A stretch of 56,373 nucleotides of DNA from Pseudomonadota bacterium (GTDB lineage Bacteria; Pseudomonadota; Alphaproteobacteria; Sphingomonadales; Sphingomonadaceae). The position numbers were made by a program, and so were the translations under genes. Below are positions 35,278-44,800 of the stretch, one piece after another (the first letter of the stretch is position 1; each line of letters opens with the position of its first letter). The DNA is taken from NCBI GenBank assembly GCA_023417515.1, contig JAEZFL010000035.1:1-56373 (forward strand). The letters run 5' to 3'. The notes under the pieces were generated by a model. The model did no database searches, was not told the DNA's origin, and worked only from the letters and a program-made list of their open reading frames with translations.

Positions 35278-35559
35278 ATGGCGGACTGGATCGTGGCTCG
35301 GCGCGAAGGCCTCAGCGAGGCGGAGCTCGACGGCGAGCTGCTCGGTCTCCATGTCGAGCGCGGCACCTGCTACGGCTTCAACGGCACCGCCACGCGCATC
35401 TGGAAGATGATCGCTCAGCCGACCCGTCTCGGCGCGCTCCGCGACGCGCTCGTGCGCGACTATGACGTCGACGCCGAGACCTGCGAGCGGGACTTGCGCG
35501 ACCTGCTCCGCGAGCTCGAGCAGGACGGCCTGGTCAGCATCGACGCTGCGGCCCCGTGA
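35278..35559 (+). CDS. Lasso peptide B1 / PqqD-like RiPP recognition element
   Basis: A 93-residue PqqD-fold protein that binds the precursor leader and presents it to B2 and the cyclase. The motif 'GLHVERGTCYGFNGTATRIW' followed by 'ALVRDYDVDAETCERDLRDLL' is standard. The ATG at 35278 follows TAGGGGGATC. Its stop overlaps the GTG of the cyclase gene (GTGA). A 71-nt gap separates it from the kinase gene. Confidence 0.92.
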   Translation: MADWIVARREGLSEAELDGELLGLHVERGTCYGFNGTATRIWKMIAQPTRLGALRDALVRDYDVDAETCERDLRDLLRELEQDGLVSIDAAAP

Positions 35560-37487
35560 CTGCGCTCGCCGGCTATTGGAGCTTCTCCGGCCGGCCTGAC
35601 GCCGTCCGCACCTGCGAGCGCATGCTCCAGGCGCAGCAGGTCTACGCGCCCGATCCCAAATCACCCGCGGTCTGGAGCGGCCGCGAGATCGCGCTCGGCC
35701 GGCGGCTGTTCCGCCAGTTGCCCGAGGACCGTTTCGACCGCGCCCCGATCGTCGGCGCGGAGGGACGCCGGGTGCTGGTCGCGGACGTCCGCCTCGACAA
35801 TCGCGCCGAGCTCGCCGACTCGCTCGGCATCGCCTCCGCCGAGGCGAAGGCCATGGCCGACTCCGCCATCCTGATGGCCGCTCTCGAGCGCTGGGAAGAG
35901 GAGGCCGTGGACCGGCTCGAGGGCGACTTCGCCTTCGCCTTGTGGGATTCCGGGCGGCAGCGGCTGGTGCTGGCGCGCGACTTCATCGGGCAGCGGCCGC
36001 TCCACTTCCACCGCGGCGCAGACTTCCTCGCCTTCGCGTCGATGCCCAAGGGCCTTCACGCGCTCGCCGAGGTCCCGCCCGCGCCGGACCGCCCCATGCT
36101 CGCGCGCTTCCTCGCCTTGATGCCCGAAGACGGCACCGGCACCTTCTTCGCCGGTGTCGAGCGCGTGCCGGCCGGGGCGGTCTGCATCGCGACGAGCGAC
36201 GGCGTCTCCACCCATCGCTACTGGCAGCCGGATCCCACGCCCCTTCGTCTCGGGCGCGACGAGGATTATGAAGAAGCCGTGCGCGCGGCGCTCGACCGCG
36301 CCGTCGCCGTGCGGCTGCGCGGTGCCGAGCAAGGCGTGGGCGCGCATCTCAGCGGCGGCCTCGACAGCAGCGCCGTCGCCGCCACCGCGGCGCGGTTGCT
36401 GGCACCGTCGGGCAATGTCGCCGGCTTCACCGCGGTGCCGCGCGAAGGCTATGACGGGGCGATCCCCCACGGTCGCTTTGGCGACGAAGGCCCGCTCGCC
36501 GCCGCGGTCGCCGCTCGTTATCCGAACCTTGAGCACGTCCTCGTCCGCACCAACGGCCGCTCGCCCTTCGCCACGCTCGACCGCAATTTCTTCCTGTTCG
36601 AGCGGCCGGTGCTCAACCTGTGCAACGGCGTGTGGATGGACGGCATCATGGATGCCGCCAAGGCGCGCCGCCTCCCGGTCATGCTGACCGGCCAGATGGG
36701 CAATATGAGCTTCAGCTATGCCGGCCTCGAGCTGCTTCCGGAGCTTCTCGCGGGCGGCCGCTGGCTTCGGCTCGCCCGCGAGCTCCGCCGCCTTCCCGGC
36801 AACGGCATCCGACCGCGCAGCGCACTCGCCCACACGATCGGCCCGTTCATGCCGGCCAGTCTGTGGCGCGCGATCAATCGGGGCATGGGCAAGCATTTCC
36901 GTCTCGGCGATTATAGCGCGGTCAATCTCCACACCGCCGAGGCGTTGCAGGCCGATGCCGCGGCGAACGGCCTCGACTTCAGCTATCGTCCGCGGCGCGA
37001 TCCGGTCGGCACCCGCCGCTGGGTGATCGGCCGGGTCGACCTCGGCAATTACAACAAGGGCTATCTCGGCGGCTGGGGGATCGACGTGCGTGACCCGAGC
37101 GCCGACCGCCGGCTGGTCGAGACCTGTCTGTCGATCCCGGCCGGCCAATTTCTCAAGGACGGCCTGCCCCGCTCGATCGCGCGCCGGATGCTCGCCGACC
37201 GGCTGCCGCCCGAAATCGTCCGAGAGCAGCGCAAGGGCCTGCAGGCCGTCGACTGGCACGAGGGGCTGACCGCCGCCCGCGACGAAGCGCGGCTCGAAGC
37301 GGAGCGGATCGCCGCGGTCGACGGCGCCGCCGAGATCCTCGAAACCGGCAAGCTCGACGCCCTGCTCGAGGACTGGCCGGAGGACGGCTGGAACGGCAAC
37401 AAGGTCACCGGCCGCTACCGACTCGCGCTTCTGCGCGGCCTGTCCGGCGGCCATTTCCTGCGCAAGGCTGCCGGCTCGAATGCCTGA
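35556..37487 (+). CDS. Lasso cyclase (asparagine synthetase-like C protein)
   Basis: A 643-residue ATP-dependent enzyme that activates the ring Asp/Glu of the core peptide and forms the isopeptide bond. The C-terminal synthetase domain has the PP-loop 'HLSGGLDSSAVAA' (near residue 265). The N-terminal glutaminase-like domain starts MTALAGYWSF without the Cys2 needed for glutamine hydrolysis, as expected when no amide nitrogen is used. The GTG start overlaps the B1 stop; the 3' end overlaps the nucleotidyltransferase by 8 nt. Confidence 0.93.
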   Translation: MTALAGYWSFSGRPDAVRTCERMLQAQQVYAPDPKSPAVWSGREIALGRRLFRQLPEDRFDRAPIVGAEGRRVLVADVRLDNRAELADSLGIASAEAKAMADSAILMAALERWEEEAVDRLEGDFAFALWDSGRQRLVLARDFIGQRPLHFHRGADFLAFASMPKGLHALAEVPPAPDRPMLARFLALMPEDGTGTFFAGVERVPAGAVCIATSDGVSTHRYWQPDPTPLRLGRDEDYEEAVRAALDRAVAVRLRGAEQGVGAHLSGGLDSSAVAATAARLLAPSGNVAGFTAVPREGYDGAIPHGRFGDEGPLAAAVAARYPNLEHVLVRTNGRSPFATLDRNFFLFERPVLNLCNGVWMDGIMDAAKARRLPVMLTGQMGNMSFSYAGLELLPELLAGGRWLRLARELRRLPGNGIRPRSALAHTIGPFMPASLWRAINRGMGKHFRLGDYSAVNLHTAEALQADAAANGLDFSYRPRRDPVGTRRWVIGRVDLGNYNKGYLGGWGIDVRDPSADRRLVETCLSIPAGQFLKDGLPRSIARRMLADRLPPEIVREQRKGLQAVDWHEGLTAARDEARLEAERIAAVDGAAEILETGKLDALLEDWPEDGWNGNKVTGRYRLALLRGLSGGHFLRKAAGSNA

Positions 37488-38568
37488 GCCGCTGCTGCCG
37501 GAATTCCGCTACGCCGTCGACTGCTGCCGCTGGACCCGGACGCCGGACCAGGATCGCCGGCTGCGCGAGCAGGCGGTCGACTGGCCCCTGTTCCTGCGCG
37601 TCGCACGCCGCCACCGGATCGAGGGCCTGGTCTGGCGCGCGCTTCGCCAGGCGCAGGTCGAGGTTCCGGCGGGCGTGGCCTCGGGTCTGCGCGCTGCGGC
37701 CGAGCGGATCGGCCGCGACAACCTGGTCGCCGCCGCCGAATGCGCCCGACTCAACAGCCGCTTCGCCGCCGCCGCCATCCCCCTGCTGTTCGTCAAGGGA
37801 CTGACGTTGAGCGCGCTCGCTTATGGCAGCGCCCTGCCGAAGGCGGGCTGGGACATCGACATCCTCATCGGCGAAGGCGACTTGCCGCGCGCTGCGCTCC
37901 TGCTCCAGGCGGACGGCTACGCGATGGTCGTGCCGCACGGACCCGCCTCGCCGGAGCGAGTGATGGCGTGGCATGGCCGCTGCAAGGAATCCGTATGGCG
38001 GCATGTCGGGCGCGGCACCCATGTCGAGCTTCACACCGCTCTGTCGGATCATCCGATGCTGCTCGCCGGCGTCGGCATCGACTCGCCGCGGCAGGACGTG
38101 CGGGTCGCCGAAGGCATCGTCCTGCCGACGCTCCGGCTGGAGGAATTGTTCGCTTACCTCACCGTCCACGGTGCCTCGAGCGCCTGGTTCCGGCTCAAAT
38201 GGATCGCCGACCTCGCCGCATTGCTCGACGGGTGCTCGCCGGAGGAGATTGCGGCGCTCTACCGCCGCTCGCAGGAGCTCGGCGCCGGGCGGGCGGCGGC
38301 GCTGGCCCTGCTCCTCCTCGACCGGCTGTTCGCGACTCCGCTGGCGCCGCCGCTGCTCGACTCGCTACACAGCGACCGCGCCAATCGCCGGCTGCTCGGA
38401 GCCGCCATGCGCAGCATGTCCGGCCGAGCCGCGGCGACGGAGCTCGACCATCTCTGGCTGGGCACCATCTGGATCCATCTCGCCCAGTTCGCGCTGCTCC
38501 CCGGGCTGCGCTACAAGCTTGTCGAGCTGCGCCGCCAGGCCCGCCCGTTGCGCCGGATGCCGCGCTGA
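37480..38568 (+). CDS. Nucleotidyltransferase-fold protein of the lasso cluster
   Basis: A 362-residue protein of the NTP_transf_5 type. The core is 'FVKGLTLSALAYGSALPKAG' followed by 'WDIDILIGEGDL' with metal Asp125 and Asp127, then 'VELHTALSD' and a helical C-terminal half. Such genes often accompany lasso kinases; the exact reaction (possible nucleotidylation of the peptide) is unknown to me. It overlaps the cyclase gene by 8 nt. The next gene is the precursor, 54 nt downstream. Confidence 0.85.
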   Translation: MPEPLLPEFRYAVDCCRWTRTPDQDRRLREQAVDWPLFLRVARRHRIEGLVWRALRQAQVEVPAGVASGLRAAAERIGRDNLVAAAECARLNSRFAAAAIPLLFVKGLTLSALAYGSALPKAGWDIDILIGEGDLPRAALLLQADGYAMVVPHGPASPERVMAWHGRCKESVWRHVGRGTHVELHTALSDHPMLLAGVGIDSPRQDVRVAEGIVLPTLRLEELFAYLTVHGASSAWFRLKWIADLAALLDGCSPEEIAALYRRSQELGAGRAAALALLLLDRLFATPLAPPLLDSLHSDRANRRLLGAAMRSMSGRAAATELDHLWLGTIWIHLAQFALLPGLRYKLVELRRQARPLRRMPR

Positions 38569-38587
38569 CTCTCGACTCGCCCGAAAC

Positions 38588-38600
38588 GATGTGTCACATC
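38588..38600 (+). promoter_or_regulatory. Perfect palindrome upstream of lasso precursor gene
   Basis: GATGTG-T-CACATC, a perfect 6-bp inverted repeat around one base, sits about 10 nt before the ribosome site (AAAGGGGAG) of the precursor. It could be an operator or a small mRNA processing site separating the precursor message from the upstream operon. Confidence 0.45.
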
Positions 38601-38622
38601 ACAGGCAAAGGGGAGTGAGACG

Positions 38623-38751
38623 ATGACCAATCGCAATGATGCGCCGGTGAAGAAGGCCGAATGGCGCAAGCCCGAAGTGAGGAAGATCAAGGCCGGCTCG
38701 GCCGAGGCGGCCGGAACCACCGTCGCCGACGGCGCAATCGCCCAGTCCTGA
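38623..38751 (+). CDS. Lasso peptide precursor (42 aa)
   Basis: A short gene that length cut-offs miss. The ATG follows AAAGGGGAGTGAGACG. The leader contains 'KKAEWRKPEVRKI', where W-R-K-P matches the YxxP leader motif bound by B1 (Tyr replaced by Trp). The last part is 'AGSAEAAGTTVADGAIAQS'. The only acidic ring candidate near the C-terminus is Asp36. Cores starting at Glu28, Ala29 or Ala30 would give 9-, 8- or 7-residue rings. The C-terminal Ser42 is the expected kinase target. The usual Thr at leader position -2 is not evident. It sits last in the operon, followed by a terminator. Confidence 0.82.
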   Translation: MTNRNDAPVKKAEWRKPEVRKIKAGSAEAAGTTVADGAIAQS

Positions 38752-38808
38752 CCGGCCGCCCGCGGGCGGGGGAGCGCCGCGGCCGCCGTCTCCCTGTCTG
38801 AAGGTCGA

Positions 38809-38843
38809 GGGACCGAGCGAAGCCGTCTCGCCCGGTCCCTTTT
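38809..38843 (+). terminator. Intrinsic terminator of lasso operon
   Basis: The stem GGGACCG/CGGTCCC is extended inside by GCGA/TCGC across an A-C mismatch, followed directly by TTTT. It is 57 nt after the precursor stop and 10 nt before the end of the convergent giant gene. Confidence 0.88.
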
Positions 38844-38852
38844 CGAGTCCGC

Positions 38853-41800
38853 CTACATCACGAAGTCGTTGGATGCGATCGCATCCATGTCGCTCGAGAA
38901 TATGAGCAGGTCGAAGTCGGAGACGCCATCGCCGTCGATGTCGGCCTGGACCACCCAATTGCCTCCGCCGAGATCCTCGGAGCGAAGCTGGCCGGCCTGA
39001 CCGGTGAAGGCGTTGTCGTCGATGAAGACGAACGCCTGGTTGCCGGCAAGGGTGGTGTTCGCGTCGATCGCAGACAGGTCGACAAGGTCGCCCATCGAGA
39101 AGTCGAGAATGAAGTCCGGAACATCGTTGGGGTCGGACTCCAGCACGCTTCGATAGATGAAGCGGTCGTTGCCGCCGCCGCCGATCAGAAGGTCGGCACC
39201 GAGCGCGCCGGTGATGAGGTCGTCATTCTGGCTGCCGATCAGGATGTCGTCGCAGCCGCCGCCGACGATCCGGAACGACCCGTCGCTCTCCGCCGAGCCG
39301 TCGAACGACAGCGACTCGTCCGGCCGCAAGGTCGCGGCGTCGATGATCATGCGCTGTCCGGCCAGGACGTTGGCGTCGTGCATGGTGATCTCATAGCTGC
39401 ACGGGCCGATCGCCGGGCCGAAGCGCAGATCCTGGCCCGACAGGACGACGATGACCTCGATCCCGGTCATCGAGCCGGCGTTGAAGGTGACCGCGTTGCC
39501 GCCCGTATAGTCGCCGCGCAGGCCGAGATGGTCGCTGCCGGCGCCGCCATTGACCGTGTCGGCGCCGGTGAGGTGGCCGCCGCCGCGGAACAGGAAGCCG
39601 TCATTGCCCATGCCGCCGGTAAGGTGGTCGACGCCCATTCCGGCATAGATCAGGAAGTTGCCGTCGGTTTCGGCGGAGCCGTCGAATGTGAGGTCCTCTC
39701 CTGCGCGAAGAGTGACTCCGTCGACCAGCAGGGTCTGGCCGGCAGCCACGTTCGAATCCTGCGTGGTGATATTGTAATCGTAGAAATTGTTGGCGGTGTC
39801 GCCGAAGCGCGTGATCGCGCCGCTCAGCAGGATGAGGTCCTCGATCCCGGTGATCGTGCCGAGCGTCACTCCGCCGCTATAGTCGCCCTGGAGGCCGAGC
39901 TGGTCGCGCCCGCCATTGCCATGGACGATGTCGTTCACGTCATATGCGCCGCCGAAATAGAAGCCGTCGGCGCCGCCCATGCCCGTGGCGGTGTCGTCGC
40001 CGCCCTGCTGGAGCAGGAACAGGTCGCCCAGCGCCGTGCCGTTGATGACGTTGTCGGTGCCGTCGCCCATCAGCCAGTCGCCCGGCCCGGCAACGCCGTT
40101 CACGGTCACGGTGACGGTGACGGTGTTGCCGCCGGCGACGGTGTACTGGAAGGTGTCGCCGACGGTCGACGTGTTCACCGCCCCCGACGTGTTGTCGGTG
40201 AGCGTGGTGAACTTGCCGTTGGGATTGTAGCTGTAGGTGCCGTCGGCGTTGACCGTCAGCTTCGCGCCCGAGGCCAGGGTGATCTCGACCCCGACATTGG
40301 CGGCCGAGCCGTTGACCTCGGAAATGACGATCGCGTCGCCGTCGACGTCGACGTCCGGGCCCGATCCGTTGTTGGCGAATAGGCTGCCCGTGCCGATCAC
40401 GTTCTCGAGCGTGCTGATCGCGTCGGGCTGCGCCACCGGCGCATCGGGCTGCGGCGACACGATGATCGTCCGGGTGTCGATGTCGGTCAAGGCGCCGCCG
40501 CTGCCGTTGGCGCCCTGATCGTTGGTGGTGACCGTCAGCGTGTCGTTGCCGAAGAAATCCGGATCGGGCGAGTAGGTCAGGCCGTTAACCGCGGCCAGGG
40601 TCGCGTTGATCTGGTTGAGGGTGGCGGTGACGGTGATCGTGTCGGTGTCGTCGCCGGTCACGCCGCCCGCGGTGACTCCGCCGACCACGTCGGTGCGGAT
40701 GTCGAGCGTGCCGTTCTGGACGTTGAAGGTGACGGTGACGAGGTCCGTCGCCGGGTCGGCGTCGGGATCGGAGATCGACATGCCGCTGAGCCACGCGTCG
40801 ATCGCGTCCTCCCCGGTGCCGATGGTTCCGCCCAGCGAGTTGACCGGGGCGTCGTTGACCGCGGCGATGTTGACCGTGACCAGGTTGACGTCGAGCCCGC
40901 TCGCGCCGGCGCCCTGGCCGCCGCCCGGCGAGCCATCGGTGAAGCCGACCGCGAGCTGGACCGAGGCCGGCGGATTGTCGCTGCCGTTGGTGTAGCGGAC
41001 CGCCTGGATCACCTCGTCGACCAAAGCGGAGGTCGCGATGGTCTGAGCGCTGGTGAAGTTGACAACGATGGTTCCGGCAAGACCGGTGGAGAAGGTCGCG
41101 AAGACCTGCCCGCCCGCCTTCAGCTGGTTGCCGTCGATGGTGAAGTTCGGGCCCGCGACCAGGCTGAACAGGTCCTCGGCATTGGCGACCGGGTTGCGGT
41201 TCACGCTGAACGTCGCTCCGGCATAGTCGCCGAGGCCGCCGTTGCGCGCGTCGAGATCGACGTCGGCGACGGCGCCGGCAGGCAGGATCGCAACGGCGGT
41301 CTGCTCGGTCGCGGCGATGGGGCCGCCCGTGGTCAGCACCGGCGTGTCGTTGACCGCCGTGACGTCGACGGTGAGCGTGTTCGAGGTGGAATCGGTGGCG
41401 CCGTCGTCGTCGGTGACGGCGAAGGTGATCGTTCCGATTGCGGCGCCGTTGGCATTGGGATCGGCCCGGAAGCTGACCTTGCCGTCGGCGAGGTCCTGAG
41501 CGGTGTAGGTCGCCGGGAAAGTGGTCACCAGGACCGGCACTCCCGCGCCGGCGGTGCCGTCGGCGTCGAAATAGAGGCCGCCGCCGGTGACGGCGCTGAT
41601 GGTGACGCTGGCGAGCGTCCCGTCGGCGTCGTTGAAGCCGAGATCCGCGGCCTCGATCAGCCGGAACACGTCCTCGATCGCGGTGATGGTCGAGCTGGTG
41701 CCGCTCGGAGCGTCGTTGACGTCGGTGACCGCGATCGTCGCGGTGGCGACGTTGCTGTCGTCGCCGCCGTCATTGACCGTCACGGTGATCGTCCGCGAAG

Positions 41801-44800
41801 TGTTGGTTCCGAAGTCGGTCGGGTTGTCGCCGGTGTTGGAGTAGGTGACCGCCTCGATCGCCGCCTCGAAATCGGCCGCGCTGGTGCCGGGCGCCGCGAC
41901 CAGGATGACGTTGGTCGCGGTGCTCGACGGATCCACGGTCACCGTCGCCGGGAGGGTGCCGACGGTCAGCAGGTCGCCGGCCTCCGCATTGGCGATGGTG
42001 ATTGTCGCGCTGACGATGTCGTCGCCGGCATCGGCGTCGGTGATCGACACGTCGGTGTCGCTGATCGCCACGGCCGCGCCGCCTTCCGTGTAGGCGCCGG
42101 CATAGCCGGTGCCGACGCTGTTGCTGTCGTCGGCGTCGAGGTCGAGGACCGGCGCGATGTTGGCGGGCACGACCTCCTGGCTGAGCACGACGGTGCCGGT
42201 CGAATAAGCGGTCGAGCCGCCGGTCGCTCCAACGCCCGAAATGTCGACGACCTGGCCGAAGGTGATTCCGAAGCCGAGGCTGTTGTCGATCAGGTTCACC
42301 GTCAGGGTCGGGGCGGTGCCGGTGAAGTCGAGCGCCGGGTTGAAGCGAATTGCGGTTCCCGAGCCGATCAGCAGCGCCGACGCGGTCGAGCGGGCGCCGA
42401 TATCCACCCAGGTCGAGGTGTTGGAGTTGAAATATTGCCACTGGCCGGTCGCGCCGCTCGAGCCGTTGGCGACGACGGCGATCCCGCTGAACGAGCCGGG
42501 CGACGAGCCGCCCGGATTGGAGACGCTGAACTGCGCGTCGGCGGCGTCGGAATATTGGGCTGAGAACAGGGCGTTGACGGTCTGGCCGCCGGTCGGCGTG
42601 TCCTCGACGATGGGATCGGCGTCGACCGTGCCGTCGCCGATCACCACCGGGGCGTCGTTGATCGAGGTCACGTCGATCGCGATCGTGTCGGTGTCTTCCT
42701 CGCTGGTCGAGTCGCCGGTCAGGCCCGGGTCGACCCCCGTGTTGCCGTTGTCGTTGGTGGTGATGGTGAGAATGCGGTCGCCGTTATAATTGGCGCCCGG
42801 ATTGTAGACGAGGCCGTCGAGCGCGGTGTTGATCGCCGCCTGGGTGCCGGTCAGCGTCACGTTGTTGGTGCCGTTGCCGGTGACGGTGAGGCCGGCGGTT
42901 CCCGACAGGGTCAGCGCGCCGGTCTCGATCGAGAGGGTGACCGACAGGTTGCCGGCGCCGACGTCGGGGTCGCTCACCGAGATGAGGTTGCCGTTGGCGG
43001 CGTTGAAGGTGAGCGTTCCGTCCTCGCCGAACGACTGGAGACCCGGCACCGAGTTGACCGGCGCGTCGTTGGTCGCGACGAAGCCGAGGTCGAGCGTGTT
43101 GTTGGTGTCGCCGTCCGGCTCGAGACCGAAGTCGAGGCGGATCGACCGGGTCGCGGCATAGCCGCTGAACGCCTGGCCGTTATTGTCGCCGTTGACATTG
43201 TTGTTGGGGTCGGGCGCGGGCACGACCACCGAGGCCGAGACGAGCCCTTCGAGCGGTCCGCCGCTGAGGAAGTTGGAGGCGTCGACGCGGACGATATAGT
43301 CGCCGGGCGCGAGATAGTTGAACGCATAGGCGCCGGTGGCGTCGGTGGTGACGGTCAGGGCGATGGCGCCGGGCGTTCCGGCCGCGACCGGCGTGTCGAC
43401 CGCCGGGTCGTAGGTGCCGCTCGAATCGTTGTCGAGGTAGCTGATCGCCTCGTCGATCCCCTCGTCATAGACGCCGTTATTGTTGGTGTCGGCGAACAGG
43501 GTGAGGCTGACTCCGGCGACCGCGAGGTCGGTACCGGAATCGAATACGCCATTCTGGTTGACGTCGAAGAACACGCTGTCGCCCAGGCTCAGCGAGTCGA
43601 CCGCCAGCAGCTCGGCATTGGTGCTCGCCGAGAAGAGCGTTCCCGCCGGCACGTCGCGCCAGCTGATGTCGGCGGAGTTGCTGAAATACTGGACCAGCCG
43701 GTCCTCGCCCGGGAGCGCGTTGACGACGGAATCGTACTGGACGACGAAGGCGTTGTCGCCCGGCACCGTGCCGACCACGACGGGGCCGAGCTGGAACACC
43801 GGGTGCGGGATCGATCCGGGCACCGCGCCCGCGGCCTGGCCGTCGGCCGGAAGCCGGCGCTCGCCCTCATAGGCATAGCCGTACATGAGGTCGTCGCGCG
43901 CCGCGAGATTGTAATGGTCGCCAAGCCCCGCCTGGTGGCCGAGCTCGTGCATCAGCACGGTGAGGAGGTCGACGCCCTCGGCCGCCGCTCCGCCGGTGGC
44001 GGTGAGGCGGGTGCCGGAGCCGGCATATTCCTCGTCGGCGTCCGGCGTGGTGTCGAGGAACCAGCCGGCGCGGCCGCCGTCATTGTCGATCAGGATGTTG
44101 GCGCCGTCGCTCATTCCGAGCTGGACCCCGGTCATGTCGGCGACCGAGAAATTGGCCGCGCGCATCGCCGCGACCTGCTCCGCGCTTGCGCCGGCGTCGA
44201 TCCAGCGCTGGATCGCGGCGTCGACGAGATAGTCGAGCTCGGCCTGGCTCAGCACATTGTCGTCGACGATCACGGGATGGGCGTTGTCGGTCGGAAGGTC
44301 GCCGGCATGGCCGTCGCCCTTGCCGCCGGTGCCGCCGCTGCCGTTGGCGGTGTCGCCGTCGTCGATCGGCGGCGGGATGTCGCCGCTATGGCCCTCGCCC
44401 TTGCCGGTGCCGGTGTCGGCCGGCGGCTCGGGCGCCAGCATGATCGGCGGCGGCGGCAGGTTCGGCGTGCTCGGGAGCGGCGGATTGGCGCCGCCCGGCG
44501 TGTTGGCGAAACCGTTGGTGACACCTGCGCCGACGGCACCGTTGCCGGTGACCCCAGCGACTCCGTTCTGCGCTATAATATGATTTACGAACGCGACCGG
44601 ATCGGCACCGCCACCCGCATAGCCGGGGCTCTGGATTTGCGCGTTAGAGAAGACGGTGGCCCGCAAGTCGTTCGCTGACCCGCCCGGAAAGTTGCCGTCG
44701 AAATCGTTATTGCTGAGACGCAGGCGAATGATGTTGTTGTGCGTACCTGAAGAAGCACCCGCACCCACCAGGAATGCGCGCTGAGCGAACGCAGTACCGT

